Shown piece after piece: positions 38,001-52,300 of a stretch of DNA of 64,000 nucleotides. A program made the position numbers and the translations under genes. Origin of the DNA: Theocolax elegans (taxonomy: Eukaryota > Arthropoda > Insecta > Hymenoptera > Cerocephalidae); NCBI GenBank assembly GCA_026168455.1, contig CM047431.1, positions 44,333,466-44,397,465 on the forward strand. The letters run 5' to 3'. The notes beneath the pieces were generated by a model that had not been told where the DNA came from, did not search any database, and saw only the letters and a list, made by a program, of their open reading frames with translations. Position 1 is the stretch's first letter. Each line of letters starts with the position of its first letter.

Positions 38001-41000
38001 CGTAATCCTGACCGTTTCCACTAGTGTAGTTTCCACTTCCACCGTGGCTGTGTCGGTTGTTCTCGCGATAGTTACCACCGCCTCGATAATTACCTCGGTT
38101 ACCACCCCGTGTATTGTTATACATAGGGGCTTGCTTGGTAAGATTGTCAGGATTGACGTTCGTTAAGTCTAGAGGCTTATCGTTACCGATCGGAGGTTCT
38201 TTTTCACCTTTTACTTTCAAGGGGCTATTGTTATTATTTTGGTTGTTGTTATTACACTCGGGCAATTTGTTTTTGGTGGGTGTGTCAATTTGTAGCGAAC
38301 CGTCAGATTTGAGGGTCACTTTGCTCTTCTTTGAGTGCCAAATTTCTTGGCTGTTTAAAATGTTACTGAGTAAGTCTATCGCGGAAGCTGTTTGATTCAT
38401 CGGGGGCTCGGCGAAAACACCTTTCATGGCCATTCTTCGTCTAGACGCGGTCATAGCCGACGTACGTGTGCGGGTTATAAGTCCAGTTCCACCACTTGTC
38501 TCTTCGTGCTCGGAGTCTGACCTGTAGCGGGGTAAAACAAAATATTCATGCTCTTTGATCGATGCGCCATTTGTTGCATCTTATGTATTACATAGATTAT
38601 TTACCCGCAAAGAGATTCAACTTTACAACCTCGGTCACTGTTATCTTTTTTTAATTTACTCAGAATTATATTTAACTAACTCCATTTTACCGATAAACAC
38701 CTTTGCACACATTACCACAGTATTGATAAAAATCTTAATAAAATTATAAATAATTTTGCAATTATGTAATAACAAATTATTATTTCAAACTTATTTAAAC
38801 ATATTTTATATTCTAATTTCCGTTTTAAGGTAAAGTCAATATTAATATTTTAAATTTAATACATCGTGTACAGCATCAAATATACACCATCAAATTAAAG
38901 AATGTCAAGTTACGTATTTAATTAAATTTAGTTAAATTTTTAGAATACTTCATTTACAAATACTGAATAAATTTTGCTAAATAATTACATAAAAATGTTA
39001 CATTAGAATTACCATTTTAAAGTAAATGTATATAATAATAATGTTGATATAATGTTTTTATCTAAATTAATCACTTCTAAAAAGTTAAGGATTCACATAA
39101 TAACAAAACTATATTATTAATAAATTGATTTTGTTAAAAAATGTTTTTAACTATAGTATATTAAATTTTAATTATTAATTGTATACAACATTATTATTAT
39201 ATATCCAGAATTGAATTACACCTCTTTGCGGATACAAATTATGTAAAAATTACTATACTTATATATACAACTAATATTATTAATTATTATTAAACTATAC
39301 TTATTATCATTAATTAATACTATTATTACTCATAAGAGTTAATTATTAGATATACTTGAATGTAATAAAATAAGAGTAACAATTATTTGTGACTGATCTT
39401 TCAAAAAACCATTTAGAACAATGTGTATTGTGCGCAATATCCTATACAATTTGCCCTAATATTATATTGTAATTAACCTTTTCTTTCTCTATCAAAACGA
39501 GATTTACGCGATTTATGTTTAACCGAAGTCTGAATAATATTGTACCATATATACTTTGTTCCTCAAAAATCATATTATCTACGACATATTTTATCTAACA
39601 GAGTGTCGTAGGTATAATACTGAATTCCAAAATATTGCAATATTCAATTTGAATTTGCAACGTTCTTCACTATATGTTCCATTTGAACATAATTCTTTAT
39701 TTTAAAGAATTTCTTGTAATTCAGTTATCGCACATGCATATGAGCCAATCAAATACAAAAATAAATAGAATTTTCACTAGAAAATTCAGAAACACACAAT
39801 TAAATAAAAAAAGAGTATAAATAGAAAGTGTAAAAGTTGCTTCGATTCTTTTCAAAATTGCAAAAGCAAATTATGTATTTTATAGTATTCTATAAATATC
39901 ATGGAAAACTGTATATTATTACAATATTTTTTTAGTAAAGGATACTTTTTTAAACAAACATAGATATTATGATAAGTATTTCAATTTTTAAAAAAACATA
40001 ATAATGCTATAATATATATACACAAATATGTAAATTTTAATTAATATACATAAGCAATCTGATTTTTAAATAGAAAAAATATTTGATATTAATATTTTTC
40101 TTATAAAAAAAGTATATAACCAAGTTTTAGTCTTATGTCTTTCTGAGGAGGTGACCCGGCGGCCCTAGCTCAGGGACGTGCCCGTCAAGCATTGTGCTAT
40201 ACCTCTATATAACCAAACAATCAAACAAAAAAATTATTACAAGAAAACAAATAAAAATATTGAATGCCGTTTAAAAAATCATTGTTTATAACACTTTCAG
40301 TTATATTGACTACAATTATAAAAAAATAGAAAAAATGCAACATTTCTATCATTAAATTATATGAATTTATTTTAAGTAATATTCATAAATAATTAAAAAA
40401 AAATAAAAATATTTTTTTTTAATTAGGATAACAAAACTACAAAATTGTACAAATTTAGAAAAGATTAACTAGAAGGGAGCTCTTAAGGATAAAAAGTTAA
40501 ATATGGAGGGTACAATATAATGGGTATCTGCAATGTATTTTTTTAAATTTTGACTCTGAAATTCTTTAAGGAGATGTAAACCCATTAAAACAGAATCACT
40601 ATTTATTTTTTCTTGAGCGAACAGTATACTTTATCGAAAAAAACGCTCTGTCACGGTGTTGTATTTACATTAAAGATAGTCTATGAATTTTTTCAAATTT
40701 TTTTATCAATAAATCAACGAGATTTTTGAGCAGCCGTGCAGCATTGTTTTTAGCTATATATTACCGACCAAAAAATGGTTATTTCTATATAATTCATTTT
40801 AAATTAATTATTTTGAAAAAATCGCTCTGTAACGGTATTCTATTTGCTTTCAACATTATCTGTAAATTTTTTCAGATTTTTAATTCCATTAGTTTTTTAA
40901 ATTTTTGGGGTTTTAGAGGTAGGTTCCTGTAATTTGGGTATCACATCGCCTTAAATATATTTACTTAAATAATACAAAAATTTTACAACCAACTATAATG

Positions 41001-44000
41001 GATAAATTTAATAATAAAGAGATAATGAATTTTCTTTTATGAAAAGCAGACTTGTATTTGCAAAGACCTGCAGATTTATACAAATACCTCTACATGACAT
41101 AGTAATGAACTACAAAACTTTAATATTTAAAAATGATGGATTAATTGATTAAAATTCATAACAAAGTTTACCACAAGTTCTTTTATTCACTTTGATCCTT
41201 CGTTTACAAAAAAGGGAAAAATGAATTAAATCGAGAATTACTCAAGAGCCTCCTTTTTAGATTTAATGATAATAAATTGAGAATCGAAGCTACCTCTTGC
41301 ACTAAAGCAGCAAATGTAGTAAGAGAAAAATTATACTCGAGCGCAGGAAAAAATAGATTTGAATACGTGTAAATGAAAAAAATGTGAAAAAAAAATAAAT
41401 ATGGTACTTACCCAGGTGGACTGTAGTCAAGACTAAGACCATTGCCAAACAAGCTAACTTGATTTATGCCGGCGTTGTGCCTAGTCAACCGGATCTTCGA
41501 GTTTGAGAAGCGTGGCTCCGAACTATTCTTAAGCGTAGGTATAAGTTGGACCTGACCACCACTACCGATGGTCGTCGAGGGTCCGAGTATCCGGAGCTGG
41601 GCAGCTAGCCGGCGTTTTGCTGTCTTCATGGATGCGGCGACCGACGCGACTGTACGGGCTCGCTTCTTGCACTTCTGAAAAATTAAAAAAGTTTCATTTA
41701 AATCCAAGTTTATAATAATAACCAGTTTTATAATTAACCATATAATTAACCAGTTTTTTATTTTTAGTATTTTTGAGAATGCTTTAATTAAATTTATTTG
41801 ATAAAGATTAAATTTACGTTTTCTTCTTTAGAATTATTAAATTTTATAGTGTCCTACCATCATTGATAGTTTTATTGAAAATTAACTTTATATTGTATTA
41901 AAATTCATTTGTGTATTTGAAAACATTAAATTAAGAATTAGCAGTAATATACAAATACAAATATTTAAATCTATCAATCTAATTATTTGTTTTAAAAACA
42001 GTAAAGAAAAGTTTTAAATCTACAATAGTTAAAAATAACTCTATCAAAATTGTGGATATTATTATCTACCATGTTGCAAGCTTAAAGCGACATGTTATAT
42101 ATTGAAAAGTGACGGTTTTTTCAATCGTCATATTATAACAAATATTTTGAAAGTTATATTAAACTTTTGAACTTAATATAAATATAACTGTAATTATAAA
42201 ATATTAAAATAATAAAGAAGAATAATATCCAGTACGTGACGTTAATATTTTATATCTTGAATGTGACTGCATATGTAAAATCCAGATATATATACATATA
42301 TATCTTATTATAACATAATTTTCTGCAAATACTTCCAAAAATTAAACAATTAATGGCAAATGATTTCTTATCTCATTAATCTGAATATGTTCCTTTAACG
42401 AAATAAGTACAAATTTATGATGTTTGCAATACTTTTATAAAAAATAATTGTTACAACCATTTTGAGAAAGAAAAGCCAATGCATCTGATTTCAAAATATT
42501 TTATTTACAAAAAATAGTTTTAAGAAATACAACATTTTTTAAAACAATAAGTGAAGTATCAAAAATCATTATATCGAATATTATAAAGAATAAGCACACC
42601 GCCGCCTATGAAATCGAAACTTTTACTTGTTTAATTTACTCGGCATTTGGCAATTACTACTTTGTCGTACACATTGTGTTGTAAAATTAAATAAAGAAAT
42701 TTTCTTCAAAGCAAATATCATACAGTACTTTTTTGAAAATACAGTAAATGTTAAATAAATGTTCAAGAAATATTTTCATCATGAAAGAAAAAATTGTTTT
42801 CTGTAGTTATTGTTTTCAAATGCAAGGAAAACGTGAGATCCTTTCATTACTTTTACAAAAACGTAAAATATCAACCATTTACTTTAATATAGTAGTTAAA
42901 GACGGTAACTGTAAACGTATGAACAAAATATGAATTCTTTTATATTACAATTCTGTGTCTATAATAAAAACATTTACAGTTATTGAAAATATTCTACGAT
43001 TAAACGACTGATTATTTACTATTGATATATTGTTATGAATAATATTAAAATATTAAAATAAAACAGGAATTTTAATGTATAATTCAATGTTTTATTTAAA
43101 TCTTATTAAATAAACATTTAATAACATGAATTTAACTGTCAAAAAAATGAAAAAAAATGAAGAAGGTTTATAAAGCTGGTTAGCACACTGGTAAGATATT
43201 AAAATAATATTATGAGTTCAAAATATAATTGAATTTTACTTGTACGGTAGAAGTTCAATAGATCTCTAAGTAAAATTATTTAATTATTAATTAACCAAAC
43301 GTAGGAAAGTAAGTCATGTAACTACCCGACGTAAAAGTAATTATTAAATTTTCACAAGGTCCAAATGTAAATAATAATAATAATTTAATTACTAAAAGAA
43401 AAGAAAAAAAATAAAGTTAAATAGTCGAATTGGCCTCTCAGTCTTCGTAATCGCTAAGTACCTTGCGCTTCTTCTTCCTCCTCTTTGGTGCAGTAGAAGC
43501 AGCCGCCCTGACATAACTGACAATATCCTCGAGTTCGCCATTTTCATTGATCTCGGAAATCCTGACCTCGCGCATCTCACCGGCGGCGGCGGTGGCATTA
43601 GATCGTATTTTTCGCGAACCCTTTTTACGTTTGGGTTGAGATTCCCTAGTCGTTGCGCGGCGACCCGACGATGTACCCGGTACCGGGGAACGACTCCGGC
43701 TTGTCTCGCTTATCGAGTCGAAACCCGATGATGATGCCGCGCTCACCGCAGCGACGACGGCTCTGCGTGTACGACCGGCCCGCACGTTAGCTCGCACGCG
43801 CTCGGATTGTCGGGTACGCGGTATCAAACGGCGCGCGGGACTTATCGCAGCTTGAGCGGCCAAGGATGCCCTAGCGCGCCCATACGTCACACCGAGTCTC
43901 CTTGCCTCTTCTATTAGATCCGGCAGCTCGTCCAGGTCGATGTCAATCTGTAATTTAAAAAAAACATTTATTGTTACACACAATGCATCTAACTTTTGAC

Positions 44001-45883
44001 AACTTAACAACAACATTATAAAAGATCTGAACCCCCATATTACTCTTCAAGGTGAAAACATATTCTCTAAATTCCTTAATAGTGAAAAAGTAATTCTAAG
44101 TTACCGCCAAAACCGAGTTAAAACTAAATATTTTTACGGAAAATTTCACATAAATTCTCTAATTTTTTATGCGAAATAGAAAATTAAGTTTATGTTTTAG
44201 GTTATAATGTTCGCTTTTTAAGTTTTATATTAAACTTGAATATCGATATCGATTCACTCAAGATTGTCTGTGAAAAGGTAAATATGTATTTATGAGAAAT
44301 ATATATATGAGTATCATAAAAATGTTCGTACTCCCTTAAGTTTAAAGTTTCTTTACCGACGGAGAGGAACAAGAAGAGAAATTGAGTGACCTGCTGATTC
44401 GTCTCATTTTAACTCGCGATTTTTTATGGAGTTATCTCAAGAGGGTGGCATACCTAGTCGTTACCGACCGAGCAGTGTACATTAACTTTACAGTTATTCA
44501 ACCAAATCTATTACTTAAAAAAAAAACCTAAATACAAAAGTACAAAATAATTATATTATATCGATATGGTCGATCAAAACACGACTAATAATACTGTGTA
44601 TAATCTTCATCAACGTATTGTCAAACTGTAAATGATATTCAATTTGAACGTTTTCTCTAAAAAAAGTTTTTCTTATTTTATCAACTTTTTATGCATTTAT
44701 CTTACAGAATCTGCGAACTTATACTGTCTATGTTACTTTATTAAATAATAATGCTAATGCACGCGGTTGGTCGACTGAACGTAAAGTATTTAAATAAACT
44801 TTATTTCAATTCCAAAAGTACGTCCTGAAATATTTATTACCGCTGCATTTCGACTTTAAATTAAAAAGCTTGACAAAAGGGGGTAGCATATCCAGTGGTT
44901 ACCTACCGAGCTAAATTAATACATTATTGGATTTATTAAACATATGTAATTGTATGCAAAACACAAATACAGAAGCATTAGAGAATTAAATAATAGGCTT
45001 TCTACAGAGTTTCAAGTCAATTGGGTATACAACCCCCTTCCAAATTACAGGGATCTACATAGCTTTCAACCCCAAAATTATATCTGAAATATTGAATAAA
45101 AAATCTGAAAAAATTTAGGTATATTGTTTTAAACATGCCTAAGCTGACGTTCAAGATTTGTTCAAAAATACGTTATTTTGTTTACAAAAAACAATATAAA
45201 AAAAATCACTTTCTAAGTTTGATATGTCCTTAACATTGCGTACGAATTTTTTTAGATTTTTAACTACAATTCTCAGGTTTTTGAAAGTAGATCCCTGTAA
45301 TTTAACTATCACATCGCGTTAAGTAAACTTTGCACAAACCATCGGAAAGGTGCTATAGCATATCGTACACGATCCGATGATCGACAAAGATAATGAAGCC
45401 ACATAGGTAAATGAGAGTATCGAGCGAGACATTGCCGTCAACCAAACTTGCAAACCCAACTTAAAAGTAAAACCGCGTTAAACAACAAATCTATACAAAT
45501 AAGTTTTAACTTTCAATAATTAATTACAGATCCCAATTTATAACAACATTAGTTAACTCAAACGCGTTACAATATAGATTTCCAGGTCTATCTCTATCGT
45601 TACACAAACTTCAACGAAATAACACTCTATATGTTTGGTTAACCCCGTAACGTAATACCAGTTTTGTCTACATCGAACATATCTATATGTCTACTCAAAC
45701 GCACGCTAAACGGGTATTAAAAAAATAATTAAATTGCATTTTAATACACTTTAAATATTGCATTATCTACTTATCAAATACCATTGAATTGACTAACCGA
45801 CGACGATTATCGTATACAATTTATCAATTAATGCATTTCATATATGACAATGATATACGAATGAGCATGTTCTATCGACCCGT

Positions 45884-45935
<52 letters not shown>

Positions 45936-48900
45936 TTTATATAGGTATACATACGCAGGGGTTCCCACCAGACGTATACTAACTCGCAGCTGCCGATTAA
46001 TATACTCGGGAAGCAACAAAAGAGCGATGCGTTGCGAGTGCTCGATTTCTACATTCCTACACTAATATAACCGTCAAGTGCAGTTTTAAAATCAGATCAC
46101 AATTCAAAACAATTATACGTACACATTTGATAAAAAAAAAAGATGAACGAATGAAAAAAATTTTTTTTGAAAGAACATAAATTAAACAACGAGATTGATG
46201 CAATTCGCAATCGAGTAAACCGGACACCTACGTTTCAAAAAGAATAATTGTTTGCAAACGTAACAATTTTTTTGTTTACAGCTGGTAAATTTGTTAATAC
46301 AAAAAATTTTCCAGTATAATTATTTTCATCCATTTATACGAAAAACGAGATGTTTTTGAGCGAGGCTTACATTTATGAAACTTGAAGAAAATAATAAGAG
46401 AAAGAATGTTCAGAATTACCCGAGATAGTTTATAAGCACGTATATTATAGAAAAACTACAATATTAGAGTTTTTATTAGACACAAGTGCGAAGTAGTTTG
46501 ATGCAAATCATATTTTTGGCTACACAAATTCGAAGTAATGCGGTGCACCATACCTAAATCACAACGATAAATTAAAAAGTGGTATGATTTTAATTTCTTT
46601 TTTAACTTTACTACACGATAAATATAGTTATGAACAGTTATATTTACACAATACAATCATAATCACTCGATAAAATAATTACATTCGCGGTGAATATGTG
46701 TTTATAAATATATATATAGCTCTTTGATATCTAACAAGATTCACGGAAGTGAGATTGGTGAACAAAATTACACAATTAATGGTGTTTACTAAAACTTTCA
46801 AAAGGGAAATGCACGATGAATATCAGGTTCATTCAAAGACAGTATTACGGAAACCGCGATATTAAATTAGAAGATAATAAGTGTTACATATTTTCTATAA
46901 TTCCATAGTGTATTAAACCAGTAGAAAACAAATTATCCGGGTCATTGCAAAAACTCCTCGAGTAAAATTGTGCAAAAATAATTATACGCACACATTTACA
47001 AAATTTAACAACTTGTATATACGATTCGTGAGAACTTGCTACGCAATATCGTTTTCCACGCTCTTCTTTTTTTTTCTTTTCTTTTCACATGTATATGCAA
47101 ACTAGTATGCTTGGAATTATACTAATTAATACGTAAAGTAATAAGATATACGAATTAATATATAAATTTAAATTATATGAATGAAGAAAAATAACAATCT
47201 AAACGTTTAAACGATTCTGACTCAAACTCATCAATGTGCGTTACAAAGCAGGTCAAGGTTTGTATATTGACATGGATACCACCTAAAATTCAATATCTTT
47301 CATATTTCCCCGCAAACTGATGAGCAAGAAGATCACTTCGTGTAAAATCGTGGTTAGTATAATAACATTTAATCAGTTCTTAACTGTACATTTAATAACC
47401 TTCATAATGCCTATATTAAAATATTTTATGACAAAATACGAATCCGATTATTTTATGATCTTTAAACGTAACGTAAATTTAAAGTAAAATAACGAATTTT
47501 GCAAACACATCTATGACGGAAGTATAGTTAAGGTAATGTGATACCCAAATTGCAGAGACCTATATGAGGAAACCCCAAAAATTTTAAAACCTACTTATAC
47601 GAAAAATCTGAAAAAAAATCATAGATACTGTACAAAACAAATAGAATAACGTGACAGAAAATTCAAGTAGAAATAGAAGAGTTTGTTTGTAACAATAGAA
47701 TTTTTTTTCAATGTTATTCACATTTATCGTATAAATTACAAGATTAGGTGAAAGATTTGATACTTACATCTTCAGCGTCGTTTTGTGAATTTCGAGAGCA
47801 CTCTGGGCAAAACCAGTGCTCCTCGAGAGGAACTTCTTCCATAGGAGGATCCAAACATTCAAGATGATAGCCAGAATCACATCCATCGCATAAGAGCATC
47901 CTATCTTCGCGGTCGCATCTTTGGCATATCTCGCAATAGGTTGGATCCTCCATTACAACTTCTTCGATTTGTGACTTGGCTTCAATTGGCACATATCTTA
48001 TAATCTGAAATACAGTTTGATATTCAGTATTTCATTAAATTACATTATATATTTTTATGTTGTACTTTCAATAAAAAACCTTATTAATCCTAGATTAATT
48101 TATACACTATTACTTTATTGTTCACATAAACATTCAAGTAATTATTTTGTTGATTTTTAAAAGCCTATTTAGTATACATATAAAAGAAAAGGGAGTTAAT
48201 TGATATAATGCAGTCTTAAAGATACCAGTAAAATATAATTTACATTTTAAGAATATGCTAGATAACTCATCAATATATGATGTGATTAATAATAAAACTT
48301 GTCTTATACACATATATTTAATTGTAATTTAAATGCTTTTTAAATAAACTTACCTGTCCTCCAAATTTAGCTCTTACATTGATGATAGTAAACGATTGTC
48401 TATCAACGGGGCAAGTATTAACGTTTTTACTCCATTCGATAAGGCAATCCAGGCAAAAACAGTGTTCACAAGATGATGGATTGGCCACCTCTTGTTTGTG
48501 GAACGAAAGTAGACATATAGGACACTTTTCCGATTCACCATCGCTGGTTTCAGAATTATTCGAAGTGTCCAATTGATCTTTCTTTGGCGACTTTTTACAT
48601 TTTTTATTTTTACAAGTATTGCTATTTACTTCCACTGAACATTCATCCATGCTCTCCCAATCTGATTGCCACTCAGAAGATGTACTTCCACCATCTAAGA
48701 ATGTACAATACCAATTATTATTTGAATATACGTAATATCTTTTGAAAAATTTCAAATTAATTATAAACTTATTTAAAAGATTAATATTTAAAAATATATC
48801 TTTAATAAACAAGTTCATTTTGTAATTATAATAATTGTTTCACTTGAATTTTTATATAATTAGTGAATTCTGGATTAGTAATTTTTTCTATTACATAAGC

Positions 48901-49373
48901 AATGAAATTTTTAAATATTTAACAATTTAAATTTACATTATTACATACCAAAATTGTTTGGAATATCTTCATTAGATGAACTATCATAGCTTGATTCATT
49001 CTCACTTACTAATTTCTGTAAAAAATATTAATAATGTCAATAATGAAGTTATAAAAATACAATTATGTAATGCTAATATTTTAATCTTACATGATTTTTC
49101 TTTCTTTGTACAGGACGTTGTGGAAGATCGCTATCCTCGTCACTACTTTCTCCTTCACTGACAACCCTCTGCATAAATTTTATATAAATACATTTTTCAT
49201 CAATTTATAAAACTATATATTTGAAAATGTAATATAACATTCGGTAAACTTACGGCAACTCTTTTTTTCCTATAGTTTACATTTATAAAAGAATCGTCAC
49301 TGCTCTCACTATCCGACACTATTTGCCTATGCCTTTTTACAGGCAATGGCAATTTTTCACTGTCGCTCGACAT
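28368..49373 (-). CDS. PHRF1: PHRF1 homologue: PHD and RING finger domain protein
   Basis: Twelve coding exons: 49373-49254, 49168-49091, 49015-48949, 48694-48354, 48004-47768, 43947-43462, 41674-41412, 38521-30901, 30188-29765, 28917-28820, 28738-28610, 28514-28368 (10,011 bases, about 3,336 aa). Acidic serine-rich N terminus; C3HC4 RING at about 146-190 ([17 protein letters not shown]); PHD at about 226-271 ([25 protein letters not shown]); [14 protein letters not shown] basic region; LLSNILNSQ and KSDGSLQID motifs; proline repeats, KDRE repeats and an RS domain; SRI-like C terminus, expected to bind the RNA polymerase II CTD. Vertebrate PHRF1 is a RING ubiquitin ligase. The 7.6-kb exon has two compensating frame breaks near 35,430 and 34,915. 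The final TAA (28368-28370) overlaps a GCGTAAGT donor-like site, so a further 3' exon is possible. Confidence 0.85.
29035..29764. other. PHRF1 intron, AT-rich
   Basis: Lies between the exon at 29765-30188 and the duplicated terminal exons. No element recognised. The 30189-30900 intron is likewise featureless. Confidence 0.5.
32500..33080 (-). other. RS (arginine/serine) domain of PHRF1
   Basis: The translated minus strand is a long run of [14 protein letters not shown] and SRRRS dipeptides, as in SR splicing factors. The DNA uses TCGAG/GCGCG-rich codons and is much more GC-rich than the surroundings, so spurious frames are open on both strands here. Confidence 0.8.
34909..35460 (-). repeat. 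KDRE-coding minisatellite inside PHRF1
   Basis: A unit of about 72 bases (plus-strand core CTCTGTGCTTGTCTCTATCT) recurs with starts near 34940, 35161, 35234, 35327 and 35395. It encodes [24 protein letters not shown] peptide. Both frame breaks of the gene lie at the edges of this array, as expected for slippage or misassembly. Confidence 0.85.
35920..36760 (-). repeat. PLEPPP peptide repeats in PHRF1
   Basis: About a dozen PLEPPPxPPMxx units are spaced 15-20 codons apart with acidic linkers. They are interrupted at 36020-36190 by a pentapeptide-type array of API/TPI/PPI with V. They are probable ligands for WW, SH3 or EVH1 domains (inference from proline motifs). Confidence 0.8.
40150..40205 (+). 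repeat. GC-rich tRNA-like scrap
   Basis: GGCGGCCCTAGCTCAGGGAC, with an A-box-like TAGCTCAGGG, is followed by GC-rich sequence and GTGCTATACC. There is no B box within normal distance, so it is not a tRNA gene. It may be a truncated SINE head. Confidence 0.3.
40566..40954. mobile_element. TTAA-flanked MITE, copy 4
   Basis: 389 bases between TTAA sites. Termini GGAGATGTAAACCC and GGGTATCACATCGCC are inverted copies of each other. The body shares CCGACCAAAAAATGG, TTTTTTCAGATTTTTAATTC and CCTGTAATTTGGGTATCACA with the rest of the family. Confidence 0.6.
41675..43461. other. PHRF1 intron 6, AT-rich
   Basis: No element or RNA recognised. A 61-codon plus frame at 42748-42933 has no domain. Confidence 0.45.
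43948..47767. other. PHRF1 intron 5 with MITE fragments and a (TC)n tract
   Basis: 3.8 kb. Contains degraded TTAA MITE pieces at about 45003-45325 and 47530-47660, and a (TC)n microsatellite at 45887-45931. Otherwise AT-rich without features. Confidence 0.55.
45887..45931. repeat. (TC)n microsatellite
   Basis: Uninterrupted TC dinucleotide run of about 45 bases. It produces the arginine/glutamate frame on the minus strand at 45828-46019. Confidence 0.95.
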
Positions 49374-52300
49374 TATTGAATTTTTGAGGTTTTAATACGG
49401 CTGCATTGCTACCAGTGCTGGAAATAAATATCAAATGTTTATAAATATATAAAATATATACAGTTGAATGGACAATTATGAGGTATAAGGAAACATCAAG
49501 CTTGTACAAAATAATGTTGCGAGTGCACTAACTAAAGAGAAAACTAATACAGTTATATTGAGACAACATTTGAATGTGGATAAACAAAGACTCGTGATAA
49601 AACAACATTTATCTTGCACAATGCTCTCTTTACACTTATGCAAGTTCCATGTAGTAAATTCAACAAATCAGTTTACCAAATCTCTTAGACTCATCCTTAC
49701 AACCCTTAGACATTCTCCAGCAACGTACGATTGTCACGGAAGCTTGACGTTTAAGAAGGTAAGGAGCAGTTAAATTGAAATAACTAAACGTGTAAATGAA
49801 TGAATTAACAAAGCGTCGCGAACAATCGACTCCGAAAACCATAAAGAACGGTGAGGGGTGTAGGAGGAGGATGGTGAGATGTGGGGAGAGGGGGAGAGAA
49901 GGGGTGAGATGATACTTTGATACAGACGGATACACCCTATGGTCGACATGGAGAAAAGCGTCGACTCTCGTCCCGCGCGATTGGCTCCCCTCGAGTTCGT
50001 CGCGCAAAAGAGGGCAGGATCGCGTCGAGGGGGATATACGTGACGCGGGAGAGCGCGTTACCCGAACGCACCGAGAGGTCACACTCATGCGCGCACACAC
50101 ACACAGTCACACGTCTATTAAACACAGAGGCACATACACGCGCGCGCGCGTACACACACACACACACACACATACACAGACGCACAACTAAAGAAGAGCA
50201 CAGACATCTACGAGTATAGTATCACGTACAGGTGTGTATATATAGGCGCGAGAGCGCGCGCGCGCAAACACTTAATGAAGAAAGAAAGAAAGAAAGGTCG
50301 GTGCGTAAGTAAGTACGTTAGAAGGGAAGAGTCAATGGTGTACCTTTATCCCGGTGAGTGGTCGTTAGACGGGATCGCGATTCGCGGTAAACGTAGGTGT
50401 ATGGGTACGGGTAAGAGTATATAGAGATAGATCCAACCAAGTACCAACCCTCTATCGCGAAACCGCGGACATCTTGGCTCGCCGAGAGAGTCTCGCTCCG
50501 CTCCGCTCTGCTCCGCAACCACACAATACCAACGAACCAACCAACTCACACTCTCTTTCTCTCTCTACACACAACGCGTACCGCGCCGCCGCAACGCAAG
50601 ACGCCGTTTGCGACGTTGCGATATTTCACGGGTTTTAACCTCTCCCCAGTCCCCGGTCCCCAGTCGGCAGTCTCTCCCCACGCTACCCTCTCTCCTCGCC
50701 TCCCCCCGCCCCCGCCCTTCCCTCCCTAGTTCACAATAGTCACGATCCCCTGTAGCTTCGACCAGACCTGCAGCCATTCCAACATTTCCAACCTCCTCCT
50801 GCAGCGGGCAGCCTACTCCTTTACCGCTGTGAATTCATGCGATTATTCGTCAACTGAACTGACGGTCAAGCCAATCATCCAATTTTTAATGCTGCTTCAA
50901 AACTAATCGGAGCAAAATAACAAAAAAATTATGATCTTTAGCTTATAGGAGAACTACTTAATATACATATACAAATTTAAATACGGTATCGTCGTGAATT
51001 GTTTTTTTAAATAAATATCGTACTGTCACATAGCGTCGGTCAATCCGGTAATATTATGTCATATATCGGGTGCGTAGACTCGTCGCACATATGCTCTTCC
51101 TTATTCCGCGAATTTAACGTTTTTGAAATGATATATATATATGTGTGTGTGTGCGAATAACGAATACACTTTTGTTAAACGCGTATATGATCGAAGGACA
51201 CACGCGCACACATGGTTCAAACGATCAAAATCAAAATTTAATTTATTATTTGAAATGTCCTTTCGTTCGCAGTTCGCCACTCTTCCCCGTGCACGGACAC
51301 GACACTTTCCTTCCTCTCTCTACAATGTAAAAAAGAAATATATCCATCTTATTACCGTTACACTCGTGTAAAACACTTGCTTCTTTCGCACTTCATTTTC
51401 GTTCTTCCAAATGAATACATCGATGCAAACGTATATATAAGTATATACTCCGCTTTCGCTCTCGCTCTGGGCTCTCTTCGGTAGTTCGGTCAGTATTATA
51501 ATATGTATAATCTGTTTCTTTTTTTTATTTTCTCCATTTCTCAATTAAGGAGCACTCGCATTGAGAGTGCCGGATTGTTCGGATTCGTTCGCACGCGGTT
51601 TAGTCCGAGTTTACAATTCATATAATTTGGAATATATATATATATATATATATATGCAGGATGCGATGAACGGATCCGGATCTTATGTGGACTCTCCCTT
51701 ATACCTATACCAATTAATTTCCGGTTTTTTCTTTTAAGGAAATGACACGTTATATTTTACCTGCTGCTGGATTTTATTTATCATTGAGTAAATCTTTTCA
51801 ATAAAACTCTTTTCTTTAACGAGAGAACAGTATAATTGTTTTCCTATTTTATTAATGGAACCGCGAGAATGGAAAGTTTGCAGTGCGGGAAAATTTAAAT
51901 TCATTTTCGTTTGTTAATTATAAGTATACAATTTGTTTCGTTTAAATATATTTATTTAATATTTTTTCTTCATACCAAAATTAACAGGCTAACATCGTTC
52001 TTTAAAATTATCAAAAAAATGTTAATTATAATAAAACGTATAGACTATAAATAGATAAATTGTTAATTAGAATCATGTAAGTTACATATTCAAAAAAGAT
52101 AAGACACTTTGATGCATTAAAGAAATTTCAAATAATTGTAATACTTAAGATTTGCTACCTGAAACTTAGATTTAAATACACTTTTTTATTTACAAAAATT
52201 CTAAAAAAAACTCAAAAAATTCATATTGATAGCCATTTTGATTTGTAAAGAAAATAAATATAAACAAAAGAGAATTTAATAATAATTGAATGAATAAGTT

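Larger units (their letters stand above)
38522..41411. other. PHRF1 intron 7
   Basis: 2.9 kb, AT-rich. Holds a GC-rich tRNA-like scrap near 40150-40205 and a TTAA MITE at 40566-40954. Otherwise nothing recognised. Confidence 0.6.

Noticed and set aside
31060..38395. Many long open frames on the plus strand and other minus frames opposite the PHRF1 exon
   Set aside because: They are shadows of biased codon use in low-complexity coding sequence; none has a domain or a splice structure.
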